Numbered from the stretch's first letter, positions 8,270 to 17,756 are shown. The stretch: 64,000 nucleotides of DNA from Methylomicrobium lacus LW14 (GCF_000527095.1 NZ_AZUN01000001.1:496001-560000); one strand, 5' to 3'. The notes: a model not told the origin generated them from the letters alone. Made by a program: numbers and translations.

Positions 8270-8295
8270 CCTACACTTCAGTGATGAAGTGTAGG
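8270..8295. promoter_or_regulatory. Perfect 11-bp inverted repeat upstream of smbP
   Basis: CCTACACTTCA and TGAAGTGTAGG flank a 4-nt spacer. It lies between the divergent peptidase and smbP genes, about 70 bp before the smbP start, with no T-run after it. That position suits an operator for a dimeric regulator better than a terminator; this is inference. Confidence 0.5.
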
Positions 8296-8367
8296 TAGTG
8301 GATAGGTCGGCGCAGCCGTTGACGCATGTCCGGCAAGCGGATCATTTTTCGAATTTAGGAGATAAAA

Positions 8368-8715
8368 ATGAACAAAATTGCGTTGTTAGGTGCGGGTTTA
8401 TTGCTGTTGCTGGGTTCTGCCTCTGTTGTTGTTGCGGAGGAACACGCGGCAGCGGCTTTGGAACACGCCAATCAGGCGGTGATGCATGGTGAGGCCGGAC
8501 ATGCGTCCATGCTGGTGGACCATGCCACGGAAGCGTTGAAACATGCGCATGCGGCCTCGGATATTGCAAAAGGCGAAGCCAAGACGCATATCGATGCGTC
8601 GATCAAATCGCTGGAAGTCGCAATCGAACACGGCAAAAAGGGCGCCGGCCATGAACCCATCGCGACAAAAGCCGCCGAGGAAGCGGTCGACCATTTAAAA
8701 GCGGCCAATAAGTAA
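8368..8715 (+). CDS. smbP: SmbP-like small metal-binding periplasmic protein
   Basis: A 115-residue protein with a signal peptide (MNKIALLGAGLLLLLGSASVVVA) and a mature helical region rich in evenly spaced His and Ala. EEHAAAALEHANQAVMHGE is followed by HASMLVDHATEALKHAHAAS and later HGKKGAGHEP. This matches SmbP, the small metal-binding protein described from Nitrosomonas europaea, which binds several divalent metals, especially copper, in the periplasm. A role in copper buffering would fit a methanotroph but is inferred. The ATG at 8368 is preceded by AGGAG at a normal distance. It is a single-gene unit followed by a hairpin shared with the convergent cyaA gene. Confidence 0.85.
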   Translation: MNKIALLGAGLLLLLGSASVVVAEEHAAAALEHANQAVMHGEAGHASMLVDHATEALKHAHAASDIAKGEAKTHIDASIKSLEVAIEHGKKGAGHEPIATKAAEEAVDHLKAANK

Positions 8716-8725
8716 GTCTTTACGT

Positions 8726-8752
8726 AGGGCGGCTAAGCTATACGGCCGCCCT
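8726..8752. terminator. Hairpin between smbP and cyaA
   Basis: AGGGCGGC pairs with GCCGCCCT across an 11-nt loop in the 45-bp gap between convergent genes. It can serve as a bidirectional terminator, although the T-run is weak on both sides. Confidence 0.6.
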
Positions 8753-8760
8753 TAAACAAC

Positions 8761-11415
8761 TCAATTTTGTTTGTCGTCAAGTCGCGCTTCGAGGCTTTTC
8801 TTGCATTCGAGAAAATGCAGCATTTGTCGATTTGCCGCGTCGGTAATGGCAAATGTCGAAGGCGGCAGATCAAGTTCGTTGCATCTCTGCTTCTGAGGTA
8901 GAGAGCGTGAGATCTCAATACACGACCAAGCGCCCGCGGCATTTTTTTTCAGTTCAAAAAATTCGATTGCGGTCGCTGCGGTTGGCTTTCGGGATGAAGC
9001 GGCAGTCAAAAAACGCGCGTATTGGCTCACGAGCGGGTTCAAGGAGGCGTCCTGATATTGCCGGCTATACAGTGAACCTTGCTCATCCAGGATATAGACC
9101 GTGGCGCCGATGGCTTCCCGGTAAAAGAAGCACTGCACGGTGTGCGGCCGGTTTTCCCGGTAAAGCGCAGGAATCGGTGTCTCTGCCAGCACCTCGGCAT
9201 CGAAAACGACCGATCCGTAAAGTGCTTGCGGCGTGGACAGCGCTTTGATTAATTGGCCTTCGTTGGCGCAAGGCTGGTACTGTAAACTGGAATCTTTTTT
9301 CGAAACAATGAAATAGCGTTCGCCGCCCGCAAGCACGTAACGGGGCGCCGGATTGGCCGGATCATCGCGATGGAGTTCGAGCAAGGCCTCGAACAACTGT
9401 TCGATGCGCCGGATGATGTTATCGGCATGCCCCGGTGTTTGGCACATGACCGTCAGGCAATCGGCCGCTACAGGCTCCTTCGTGTCGTTGATCATTTCGA
9501 TCAGGCAATTGAGCAGGCCTTCGATACCCTGTTCGTGGCTGGTCAACACTTCATTCCAATGACTGAGCGATACCCGGTCTATCGTTCGCACCAGGCATTC
9601 GCGCCGCGCGCCATGGCTCAACGGGTTATTCCTGGGGCTGAGCACATAGGGGCCGTCTTCCGTATCCGGGAGTCTTTGGCCTATATTGATCAGCAGCAGC
9701 GAGTGCGTTAAGCTGTTATCGCCTTCATAATTGCCGAGTGAGTCCGAAAAATCGAAATGGCATTTGAAAAACTTGTCCAAGCGATCCAGTACCGTGTTCA
9801 GCTCGATCGGCGTCAGCTTGAACGATTCGACCTTGCATTGAATCGGCGCGCGTGGACGATAAAAACCGTTGACGCTGAGCCAGCATAACATTTCGATCAG
9901 CGTCGGCCGGCGATACAGCGGTGTTCGCAGAGCCGCATCCTGGGCGTTGTTGTGATCGACAAATAAAGCCCATTCGGCCTCGGGCGCAGCGGACTGACTT
10001 TCGACGATCGACAGGCTATGCTTGATCGGCAGCCCGTATCCTCGGGTCGTGCTAATTTCAATCTTGCCTTGCCTTCTTTCAAAAAAAGCGATCAGTTTTC
10101 TGCCGAGCAACTTCATGTCGTTGCTTTCCTGAAAATCAGGATCGATATGCTCGTGCGCAAAACGCAGTATTTTATTATGGCAATGCGCCAATTGTTCGAC
10201 GATCGCCGCATTTTCGGCCAGTAATGTTTCAATATCCCAAGCATTGCTATCGCATGGCGTATTGAGCGGATTGTTCGGCCACTGCCAGCTTGCGGCCATC
10301 TCGCGAAAATAATTCTCGTAAGGCGACAGTGGGCCAGTTTGCCGATGATCACCCGACGCTTCGGTCACCTTGAGACAGATAATCCGCCGAATCATCGCCA
10401 GTCTTTCGTGGCTCTGCGCTTTGAGCAGATAATCTTCCAATTTGCGGTAGATCAGCACATAGGGATCGATCTCGAGGCCGGTCAATTGGCCTTGATAAAC
10501 CGCGCGCTTGATGGCGATGCACAGCCAGTTGGTATAGGGATACTCGCTCGCATAGCATTCCAGCAGGCACAACTTCAACAAGGATTTGTACGGCGAATTC
10601 AGCGCCTTATAGATGTGCCATTGCGTCGCGCTGATGAATTCATCGGCGGGGGCATGTGCGAGTCCGCCCAGATCGAGAATCTGGTTAGCGTTGACAAACC
10701 GGCGTTCCAGCAAATGCGCAAGATAGCCTTGATAATCGTTTTCGTGTTCGGGGGGAACCAACCACCAGGCCAGCACCTTGCCGGCGACATACACCGATGT
10801 CCGGTAGAATTCTTCGAGCAATAGATAATGCTGGGTTTCGCCGCTGCTGTCGGCGGAAACCGGCGTTTTTTGATCGAGCAGAAATTGTTTGCTGTTGATC
10901 AGGAAAAAGTGCACTTCCAGATGCAGCGACGCGGCCCAATCCTCCAGGGTTTGGACTTTCTTTTGCAGTTCGCCGAGTGCCGCTTGCGTCAGATCGGCCT
11001 TGTGGCATAACCAGATATCGATATCGCTGGCTTTGGTAAAGGCGATGCTGCCGACGCTGCCCATCAAAAACAGACCGTCGATCGCCGCATGGTGATCGCG
11101 GCGTCTTTGCGGCCGAAGATTAAAGCTGCGGTTGATTTGCCGCGCGGCGTTGATGGCCCGTTTATCGGGCTGGTAAGCAAAAATGCCCGCGGGCGTTGCC
11201 GTGGAGATAAAGCCCGGCAATGCAGGGTGGTTCATGTGCAGAATCAGCGGCAACGCATCCAGAAATTGCCGCTGGCTACTGTTCAAAATGTGCCGAATGC
11301 TCTCTCTTTTGAGTTGGTGCAGTTTTTTAAAACGTTTGGAGAGGGTCCAAAGATCTCTAAAACTGATCTCTTCTCCGGGAACGCCTAGCTGTATGGGGGG
11401 GAGTTGATTGGGCAC
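8761..11415 (-). CDS. cyaA: Class I adenylate cyclase
   Basis: An 884-residue soluble protein of the enterobacterial-type class I adenylate cyclases, which convert ATP to cAMP. The N-terminal catalytic domain carries the nucleotidyltransferase signature DGLFLMGSVGSIAFTKASD, followed by IDIWLCHK; the paired Asp residues bind metal. Further family-like segments are LEVHFFLINSKQF and LLLEEFYRTSVYVAGK. The C-terminal half is the regulatory region in family members. Length is close to the usual 850. The gene stands alone, convergent with smbP, and its product could supply cAMP to the cyclic-nucleotide-binding protein at 43753; that link is inferred. Confidence 0.93.
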   Translation of the reverse strand: MPNQLPPIQLGVPGEEISFRDLWTLSKRFKKLHQLKRESIRHILNSSQRQFLDALPLILHMNHPALPGFISTATPAGIFAYQPDKRAINAARQINRSFNLRPQRRRDHHAAIDGLFLMGSVGSIAFTKASDIDIWLCHKADLTQAALGELQKKVQTLEDWAASLHLEVHFFLINSKQFLLDQKTPVSADSSGETQHYLLLEEFYRTSVYVAGKVLAWWLVPPEHENDYQGYLAHLLERRFVNANQILDLGGLAHAPADEFISATQWHIYKALNSPYKSLLKLCLLECYASEYPYTNWLCIAIKRAVYQGQLTGLEIDPYVLIYRKLEDYLLKAQSHERLAMIRRIICLKVTEASGDHRQTGPLSPYENYFREMAASWQWPNNPLNTPCDSNAWDIETLLAENAAIVEQLAHCHNKILRFAHEHIDPDFQESNDMKLLGRKLIAFFERRQGKIEISTTRGYGLPIKHSLSIVESQSAAPEAEWALFVDHNNAQDAALRTPLYRRPTLIEMLCWLSVNGFYRPRAPIQCKVESFKLTPIELNTVLDRLDKFFKCHFDFSDSLGNYEGDNSLTHSLLLINIGQRLPDTEDGPYVLSPRNNPLSHGARRECLVRTIDRVSLSHWNEVLTSHEQGIEGLLNCLIEMINDTKEPVAADCLTVMCQTPGHADNIIRRIEQLFEALLELHRDDPANPAPRYVLAGGERYFIVSKKDSSLQYQPCANEGQLIKALSTPQALYGSVVFDAEVLAETPIPALYRENRPHTVQCFFYREAIGATVYILDEQGSLYSRQYQDASLNPLVSQYARFLTAASSRKPTAATAIEFFELKKNAAGAWSCIEISRSLPQKQRCNELDLPPSTFAITDAANRQMLHFLECKKSLEARLDDKQN

Positions 11416-11532
11416 GATTTAAGGTGATTATAATATTTCCTTCCCAGTATAGTACAAGGGGTGTTTTTTATTGAACGAGGCAGGCGGTTCGCGCTCGAAA
11501 CGGAGCGGCGAAAGCCTGCCGCTCAGGAAATT

Positions 11533-12927
11533 TTATGAATCGGCTAAAATTTTGCGGGCCGTCTGAATCGCTTGTCTGACCGTATCCGGCGCGGTGCCGC
11601 CCAAATGTTTGCGCGCGGCGACCGATCCTTCCAGCGTCAGCGAATCGAATACCTCGGCGCCGATCAGCGGCGAAAACTGTTGCAGTTCGGCCAAAGTCAG
11701 TTCGGACAGATCGCGCTCGGTCGTCACGCCGAGGCGCACCGCCAGGCCGACCACCTCATGCGCGTCGCGGAACGCCATGCCCTTGCGGACCAGATAATCG
11801 GCCAGATCGGTCGCGGTCGCAAAACCTTTTTTCGCCGACTGATACATGTTGTCTTTCTTGGCCTGGATGTGCGGCACCATGTCCGCGTAGGCGCGCAGGC
11901 AGTTGATTACGGTATCGACCGTGTCGAACAAGGGTTCCTTGTCTTCCTGATTGTCCTTGTTGTAAGCCAAGGGCTGGCTTTTCATCAACATCAACAACGA
12001 CACCAAATGACCGGTCACCCGGCCCGATTTGCCGCGCACCAACTCCGGCACGTCCGGATTTTTCTTTTGCGGCATGATCGAGGAGCCGGTGCAGAAGGCG
12101 TCCGGGATTTCGATGAAGTTGAACTGGGCGCTGGACCAGAGAATCAATTCCTCGGAGAAGCGCGACAAATGCATCATGATCAGGCTTGCCGCGGCGGTGA
12201 ATTCGATCGCGAAATCGCGGTCGCTGACCGAGTCGAGCGAATTGGCCGACGGCCGGCTGAAGCCGAGCAGTTCGGCGGTGATCGCACGGTCGATCGGATA
12301 GCTGGTGCCGGCCAAGGCCGCAGCGCCCAGCGGCATGATATTGATCCGCTTCAGGCAGTCCTGGAAGCGTTCGCGGTCGCGCTGCAGCATCTCGAACCAG
12401 GCCATCAAATGGTGGCCGAAGGTGATCGGCTGGGCGACCTGCAAATGCGTGAAGCCGGGCATGATCGTGCCGGCATGTTGTTCGGCCAGATTCAAAATCG
12501 CGGTTTGCAGGCGGGTCAATTGCTGCTCGATCTGGCCGACTTCGCTGCGCAGATACAGGCGGATGTCGGTCGCGACCTGATCGTTGCGCGAACGGCCGGT
12601 ATGCAGTTTCTTGCCGGCGATGCCGATCAGATCGGTCAGCCGCGCCTCGATGTTCATGTGCACATCTTCCTGCTTGATCGACCAGATGAACTCGCCGTTT
12701 CTGATTTCGCCGGCAATTTGGGTCAGGCCCTTCTCGATCGCAGAGCACTCGTCGTCGGTCAAGATGCCGGTCTTCGCGAGCATCTTCGCGTGCGCGATCG
12801 AGCCCTGGATATCCTGCTCGGCCATGCGTTTGTCGAAATCGACCGAAGCGGTAAAGACTTCGACAAAGGCATCGGTCGCCTCGGCAAAACGGGCGCTGGA
12901 AAGTTTTTCGGTGTTAACGTTGGTCAT
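11533..12927 (-). CDS. argH: Argininosuccinate lyase
   Basis: A 464-residue cytosolic enzyme, the normal length for ArgH. It cleaves argininosuccinate to arginine and fumarate, the last step of arginine synthesis. The fumarase/aspartase signature GSSIMPQKKNPDVPELVRGK near residue 275 carries the active-site Ser. TGRSRNDQVATDIRLYLR near 92-109 and GFTHLQVAQPITFGHH near 158 are also typical. The start MTNVNTEKLSSARF is plausible. The gene is monocistronic here, with no other arg gene beside it. Confidence 0.96.
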   Translation of the reverse strand: MTNVNTEKLSSARFAEATDAFVEVFTASVDFDKRMAEQDIQGSIAHAKMLAKTGILTDDECSAIEKGLTQIAGEIRNGEFIWSIKQEDVHMNIEARLTDLIGIAGKKLHTGRSRNDQVATDIRLYLRSEVGQIEQQLTRLQTAILNLAEQHAGTIMPGFTHLQVAQPITFGHHLMAWFEMLQRDRERFQDCLKRINIMPLGAAALAGTSYPIDRAITAELLGFSRPSANSLDSVSDRDFAIEFTAAASLIMMHLSRFSEELILWSSAQFNFIEIPDAFCTGSSIMPQKKNPDVPELVRGKSGRVTGHLVSLLMLMKSQPLAYNKDNQEDKEPLFDTVDTVINCLRAYADMVPHIQAKKDNMYQSAKKGFATATDLADYLVRKGMAFRDAHEVVGLAVRLGVTTERDLSELTLAELQQFSPLIGAEVFDSLTLEGSVAARKHLGGTAPDTVRQAIQTARKILADS

Positions 12928-13126
12928 GGATTCGGCGGGGTCGGGTCAATGCGCGCGCATGCGGGTTTCAGCATCCGCGCCCAGTCAAAAATCGGGCCAT
13001 TATAGCAGGTTTCCGAAGGCTTTAAGCGGCTCCGTGCGAGCCGTGCGATGAGGTCGAGCTTGCCGGCGCCTGGAAGGATTCGGCAAGCTCAAGGTGAAAG
13101 GCATGTTGCCGCGCAGGGGCGGTTAC

Positions 13127-13921
13127 CTAATCGCGCAGCAGCGCATTCCGGCCGTCTTCCTGGTGCTTCACCGGCCCCAGTATCCACATCTGGTACATCG
13201 ACACGCACCACATGTAGGCGAACGACAGGCCCATCCCCGCGCCGGCCAGAATCACAAAGATCGCAAAGTGCGGAGAAAGTTTGGTCAGCCACCAGGAGAA
13301 GATGTCGACCAGCAGGAATATGTACGGCATCACGATCGCCGCATATTTGTACTGCTTGTTGACCCCGGTGCTGAAGCTGAAGATCAGGCCGACGAACATG
13401 AAGATGAAGCTGATCCCGAAGATGTGGATGTGCGAGACCCGGACCAGCGCTTCAAAGGTCGCGCCGGTGTTGGTATCCGTGTATTTTTTCAGGTTCTCGT
13501 AAGTGCTGAAATCGGGCAGCGCGCCGGCGTCGGCGTTGTGACACATCACGCAGTGGTCGTCGATGATCGGCTTGATATAAACCGTGTATTCCTGTTTGTC
13601 CGCGCCGTCCCGAACCCATTGGATGATGCGGAAACGGTCTTCGTCCGGCGCGTTGGCCTTCATCGAGCCGTTCAATTTACCTTCCAGCGTGGAGCTTGAG
13701 CGATCGCCGTAGTAGCTATACACAATGTCGTCGAACGACAGGCCGAACTGGCCGTCGGCCATGCCGTGCGTAAACAGGATCTGAGTCAAGGCCATCAGAT
13801 AACCGACCGCAACGGTCGTCAGATAGCCGCTGAATAGCAGCTTGATCGAGGTCGAAAAGCTGATCAGGTTGATGCCCTTGAGCGGATGATCGTGGGCATG
13901 GGGAGGGATGTTGGTTTCCAT
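13127..13921 (-). CDS. Membrane-bound cytochrome c-like protein
   Basis: A 264-residue membrane protein from the ATG at 13921 (METNIPPHAHDHPLKG); the open frame runs further upstream but those residues look unrelated. It has one membrane segment (LLFSGYLTTVAVGYLMALTQ), then an extracytoplasmic domain with one CxxCH haem-attachment motif in DDHCVMCHNADAG. Three more membrane segments follow, starting VSHIHIFGISFIFMF, YAAIVMPYIFLLVD and FAIFVILAGAGMGLSF. A single-haem redox role in the inner membrane is inferred. I recall similar proteins in methanotrophs and lithotrophs carrying misleading names such as elongation factor-1 alpha; no function is established to my knowledge. Confidence 0.75.
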   Translation of the reverse strand: METNIPPHAHDHPLKGINLISFSTSIKLLFSGYLTTVAVGYLMALTQILFTHGMADGQFGLSFDDIVYSYYGDRSSSTLEGKLNGSMKANAPDEDRFRIIQWVRDGADKQEYTVYIKPIIDDHCVMCHNADAGALPDFSTYENLKKYTDTNTGATFEALVRVSHIHIFGISFIFMFVGLIFSFSTGVNKQYKYAAIVMPYIFLLVDIFSWWLTKLSPHFAIFVILAGAGMGLSFAYMWCVSMYQMWILGPVKHQEDGRNALLRD

Positions 13922-14407
13922 AGGTCGGTGGTGAGGGTAGTGAAAAAGCCGGTCGAAACTTCGCTGTATGACGGCAACAGGCGGAAACGGAGGTTCCGAA
14001 AGAAAAAGCGGGAGGACGGTTGTTATTGTTTTAATGCCTCGATCCAATGCACTCGACAACCCTGACGGAACGATGCGGGTATTTGAGTGATCGGCCGGAG
14101 TTTCCCAAAGACACGTGCGTGTGGCTGCTGTTTGGGTTAAAGCGAAATCAAATTATTGTCCGAGGGTTTGCTGAATAATCTTGCCTTTGCGCTCTGCACT
14201 AGGGGAAAAGATTGACAAGCCAACCCGAACGACTGGCTTTTATCATACACAATGCGCCTTCCGGAGAAAACAAAAAGATGAGAAATCGCTGGGAATAGTG
14301 GATTCGAAAAGCGGGCCCCGCATTTTGCCTGCGCTGGCGGCCATGCCTTATTGGGAGCCTTTCTTTGGTAATATGGGCTTATATTGTTAACGGTTTTACG
14401 GAAAATA
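13922..14407. other. Divergent intergenic region, no supported gene
   Basis: These 486 bases separate the cytochrome-like gene and the divergent MoxY-type kinase gene and probably hold both promoters. A short plus-strand open frame (14181-14390) lacks a ribosome site and any recognisable protein feature. Confidence 0.5.
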
Positions 14408-15721
14408 ATGAGCTTACGTTATCAAATCAATATCAGAATCCTGTTTTCGTCCGTATGTATTTTGCTGCTCGGCGGCAGCATTGCGGTCTGGCAGGCGCGG
14501 CAGGCGGTCAATGAGGAAATCGATGCCTCGGTCAGTTTGGCGGCGCAACTGATTCGCTTCGGCTTTTCGCAAACGCAGTTCAACGAGGCCGACTGGCTGC
14601 GCGGCATCAATTCGTTAAAAGCAACGCGCCACCTGCATATTCAACTGCAAACGCCCTCCGGGCAGATTCTGAACGTGCCCCATACTGCGCCGGGCGATGC
14701 CGGCGAGGAACTGCCGCCGCAATGGTTTATCGCCTTGGTCGGCGGTAAATATAGCCAAACCGAACAGCCGATCGTGACCGCGGACGGTAAGCAGTTTATT
14801 TTGCTGATCCAGGCCAATCCGCTCGATGAAATTACCGAAGTCTGGGCGGAAAGCGTCGCGTTTTTCATCTCGCTGTCGGTGCTGACGCTGCTGACTTTTT
14901 TGGCGGTGCATTTCGCTTTCAGCAAGGCCTTGAACTCGATAGCGATCATCGTGAATGCGCTGGAGAACATCGAAAAAGGGCGCTACCTGCAAAAATTGCC
15001 GGAGTTTTCGACCCTCGAATATGACAGCATCGCGAAGGCGATCAATCACATGACCGACGAACTCCGCAAGGCGCAGCAGGAAAACCGGGCCTTGACCCAG
15101 CATTCCTTGGAAATACAGGAAGACGAGCGGCAACGCTTGGCTCAGGAGCTGCACGATGAATTGGGGCAATCGCTGACCGCGATCAAGGTGATGGCGGTCA
15201 CCGCGGCGCACCAAAAAGCCGACATCCAGCAAACCACCGAGGCGATCGTAAGTATCTCCGATCATTTGATGACCGTGGTGCGTTCGATGATGCACCAGTT
15301 GCATCCTCTGGTCTTGACCGAGCTGGGCCTGAAGGCGGCGGTCGAGGATTTGCTGGGGCATTGGGCTTCCAGGCATCCGGAATTGCACCTGAGCCTCGAT
15401 TGCACCGATTGCGTGGATGCCTTAAATCAGAAAGTCACCATTCAGATTTTCCGGGTCGTGCAGGAATGTCTGACCAATATCGTACGCCATGCGGAGGCCA
15501 GTCAGGCATCGATCACGCTGCAAATAGTTCAAGATCCGGAAGAGCGGCTCAAGCTGGAGGTGAGCGATAACGGCCAGGGCTGCGCCGACGGCAACATCAA
15601 AAGCGGTTTCGGCCTGTTGGGGATGCGGGAGCGCATCCAAAGTTTGGGTGGGGAGTTCAGCATCGACACCCGGCCGCAACACGGGATGCGTATCGTCGCG
15701 AGCATCCCGCTGGCGCGCTAA
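14408..15721 (+). CDS. MoxY-type sensor histidine kinase (HisKA_3)
   Basis: A 437-residue inner-membrane kinase. Residues 1-30 contain the first membrane segment. A periplasmic LapD/MoxY-N-like domain spans about 30-145, a second membrane segment about 150-170, and a HAMP-like linker leads to the dimerisation domain. The phosphoacceptor is H249 in RLAQELHDELGQSL, typical of the NarX/MoxY class. The ATPase has DNGQGCADG and GFGLLGMRERIQSLGG. MoxY with MoxX controls methanol dehydrogenase expression in Paracoccus denitrificans; a similar role here is inference. No response-regulator gene follows: the next 560 bp hold a MITE. The ATG at 14408 is preferred over an upstream TTG at 14384. Confidence 0.85.
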   Translation: MSLRYQINIRILFSSVCILLLGGSIAVWQARQAVNEEIDASVSLAAQLIRFGFSQTQFNEADWLRGINSLKATRHLHIQLQTPSGQILNVPHTAPGDAGEELPPQWFIALVGGKYSQTEQPIVTADGKQFILLIQANPLDEITEVWAESVAFFISLSVLTLLTFLAVHFAFSKALNSIAIIVNALENIEKGRYLQKLPEFSTLEYDSIAKAINHMTDELRKAQQENRALTQHSLEIQEDERQRLAQELHDELGQSLTAIKVMAVTAAHQKADIQQTTEAIVSISDHLMTVVRSMMHQLHPLVLTELGLKAAVEDLLGHWASRHPELHLSLDCTDCVDALNQKVTIQIFRVVQECLTNIVRHAEASQASITLQIVQDPEERLKLEVSDNGQGCADGNIKSGFGLLGMRERIQSLGGEFSIDTRPQHGMRIVASIPLAR

Positions 15722-15860
15722 TCGGCAGGCGAAAAAAGATGATCCTGGGGCATTGGGGAGTATTTCTATGGTATGTTTTCCGCCCCGCCTGATCAGACAG
15801 AAGACTGTCTGATGGCCCTGCATCAACTTAAGAAACTTTCATCGTTCTCACGCAGAGCGT

Positions 15861-16016
15861 CACTGCCATTAAGTTAAGGATGGCCGGTCCCTTCTCCCTC
15901 CGGGAGAAGGCTAGGATGAGGGGATCAAAATAAAGTATTTTTCCTTATTTTATTCCCCTCACCCCGACCCTCTCCCGAAGGGAGAGGGAGATAACCGCCT
16001 TAACTTAATGGCAGTG
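15861..16016. mobile_element. 156-bp MITE with 11-bp target duplication
   Basis: The ends CACTGCCATTAAGTTAAG and its complement CTTAACTTAATGGCAGTG are inverted repeats. ACGCAGAGCGT occurs directly on both sides (15850-15860 and 16017-16027), an 11-bp target duplication of the size made by IS4-family transposases. The interior holds palindromic GC-rich text and no gene. The element at 26304 has near-identical ends. Confidence 0.88.
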
Positions 16017-16287
16017 ACGCAGAGCGTGGGGACCATTAAAGCATTGTGAAAGGGAGTCATGTCATAATGGAGTGAGGTCTCGACCCCTTGTTGGATCGAT
16101 CCGTATGACGCGGGCCGGCTGGGTAAACAAGGGTGTTCGCGCCGGCGAGTCGATTTTGATGATTCAGATCTCCCAAAATCTATCACGAGGTAGCGACACT
16201 CCGGTTGCATATTGAGGACCTGCTAAGGGAGTCAATTTGCCAGGGCTTCGCGGCCTAGAAATTCAAAAATATACTTGAGGACAACAT

Positions 16288-17286
16288 ATGCGATTCGAAA
16301 TCAACGCTGCTGTTTTGCTTTCCGTTTTACAATTCCTCACTCCAGCGCCATCCTTGGCCGATGCTGACGCTGTGGATTACACCCCTCAAAGCGTGACCTT
16401 CTTCGACGCTAACCAGTTTCAATTACCGGAATCGGTTACCATGGACGGGGCCGGTAATTTCTATTTCTCAATGGCTAATACCATCCAGAAACTCACCCCC
16501 GATGGACAGCTTTCCCAGTTCGTAGAATTGCCTATACCGCCGAGTAGCTTCGCACTGGGGGTTAAATTCGGGCCGGATGGGTATCTCTATGCCGGGAGCG
16601 GCAGTTTCGACCCGGCGGACAATGCTTCTTATGTCTTCCGCATCGACGGCACTGGCGAAGCTACGCCGTTAGCTCATCTCGACCCTAATGGATTTCCCAA
16701 CGATCTGGCATTCGACGGAGAAGGCAATACTTACGTAACCGATCCCTTCAATGGTCAAATCTGGAAGGTCGACCCGAACGGCCAATATGAGGTTTGGCTA
16801 CAACACCCGTTACTGGAAGGCGACCACGATAACCCGGTTTTGGTGGGGCATTGGTTCGGCGCCGACGGCATTGCTTTCGATAAGGAAAAATCCAATCTCT
16901 ACATCGGCAACATTGATAGTGGCGCCATCATTCGTATCCCCGTACTACCCAACGGCGAGGCAGGCACGCCCAACGTGTGGGTGCAGGATGACCGCTTGAA
17001 AGGCAATGACGGGCTGGCCTTCGACAAGTCGGGCAATCTCTACGTGGCGGTAAATGGGCAGGATGCTTTGGCGGTCATCGACCAAGATGGGCATCTATCC
17101 ACACTGGCGCAAGGAACACCGCTGGATGGGCCATCGTCGCTGGTATTCGGAAAGAAGGCCGATGACAAGAAGACGTTGTATATTGCTAGCTTCGCCATAA
17201 GCCGAGCCTTGGGAGCACAGCAGGGAGCCCCGCACCCGAATCTCTCCAAGATCGAAGTAAATATTGGCGGGTTGCCGATTCCGTAG
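16288..17286 (+). CDS. Secreted SMP-30/gluconolactonase-like beta-propeller
   Basis: A 332-residue exported protein with a signal peptide (INAAVLLSVLQFLTPAPSLADA). The body has repeated propeller blades, for example VTMDGAGNFYFS, VKFGPDGYLYAGSG, LAFDGEGNTYVTDPFNG, IAFDKEKSNLYIGNI and LAFDKSGNLYVAVNG. These match the SMP-30/strictosidine synthase-like superfamily, whose members are lactonases or related hydrolases that use a central metal. The substrate is unknown. GAGGACAACATATG provides a good ribosome site. It sits at the left edge of integron block 2 but on the opposite strand from the cassettes, so it is probably a chromosomal neighbour. Confidence 0.8.
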   Translation: MRFEINAAVLLSVLQFLTPAPSLADADAVDYTPQSVTFFDANQFQLPESVTMDGAGNFYFSMANTIQKLTPDGQLSQFVELPIPPSSFALGVKFGPDGYLYAGSGSFDPADNASYVFRIDGTGEATPLAHLDPNGFPNDLAFDGEGNTYVTDPFNGQIWKVDPNGQYEVWLQHPLLEGDHDNPVLVGHWFGADGIAFDKEKSNLYIGNIDSGAIIRIPVLPNGEAGTPNVWVQDDRLKGNDGLAFDKSGNLYVAVNGQDALAVIDQDGHLSTLAQGTPLDGPSSLVFGKKADDKKTLYIASFAISRALGAQQGAPHPNLSKIEVNIGGLPIP

Positions 17287-17295
17287 CACGACGTT

Positions 17296-17338
17296 GCCTT
17301 GTAGGTCGGGCACGCTTTTTGTGCCCGACCTACAAGGC
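17296..17338. repeat. Perfect 18-bp inverted repeat (REP-like or terminator)
   Basis: GCCTTGTAGGTCGGGCAC and its reverse complement flank a 7-nt loop (gcttttt). It lies between the convergent SMP-30-like gene and the first block 2 cassette gene and abuts the cassette stop codon. It could act as a terminator for both; the sequence style is that of dispersed bacterial palindromes. Confidence 0.8.
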
Positions 17339-17752
17339 TTACGGACGAAAGAAAGGGTCAACTTTGATGGCCGTTAAACATTCGTCAAATGATAGATTCG
17401 GATAAACTTCTATCCATTCACCTGTGTGACGCATGAAGGATAGATTGAAGCGATTCTCTCCCACATACTCCAGTCGAGCAAACTTCGTTTCGAAATCAGG
17501 CGACAGGGCATTCGGGTCAGGAGAGCAATACTTCGCGCAGAAATAAAAGTAATGCCGATACCACTTAGTGTAGATGTCTACGAGGTAATTGAAGCCGTAA
17601 TCCTTCGGCGCTGGCTTGATGTACTGTGGTATTAGCGTCGTCTCAATGAGTTGACGAGCCTTTTGTTCTGCCTCAGCCTTGACGCTGGCAGGTACTTTGG
17701 GAGCCGGTGGTTTTTGGGGACTATAGACCCACGTTTTTCGTAACTTCGTCAT
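17339..17752 (-). CDS. Cassette protein, conserved hypothetical, 137 aa
   Basis: A 137-residue soluble protein beginning MTKLRKTWVYSPQKPPAPK, followed by an Ala/Lys/Glu-rich helix. An aromatic core VDIYTKWYRHYFYFCAKY spans about residues 59-76, and the end reads FNLSFMRHTGEWIEVYPNL then SFDECLTAI. I recall near-identical families in integron cassettes and in many proteobacterial genomes, but no assigned function. It is the last cassette of block 2 in the window; no clear attC follows it, because the palindrome at 17296 starts right after the stop. Confidence 0.72.
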   Translation of the reverse strand: MTKLRKTWVYSPQKPPAPKVPASVKAEAEQKARQLIETTLIPQYIKPAPKDYGFNYLVDIYTKWYRHYFYFCAKYCSPDPNALSPDFETKFARLEYVGENRFNLSFMRHTGEWIEVYPNLSFDECLTAIKVDPFFRP

Positions 17753-17756
17753 TTGT

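Noticed and set aside
14181..14390. Small plus-strand ORF before the MoxY-type kinase
   Set aside because: No ribosome site, no family resemblance, and it lies in a divergent promoter gap.
17296..17338. Possible attC for the cassette gene at 17339
   Set aside because: It is a perfect palindrome without RYYYAAC/GTTRRRY cores and without the unpaired bases of attC sites, so it is better seen as a terminator or dispersed repeat.
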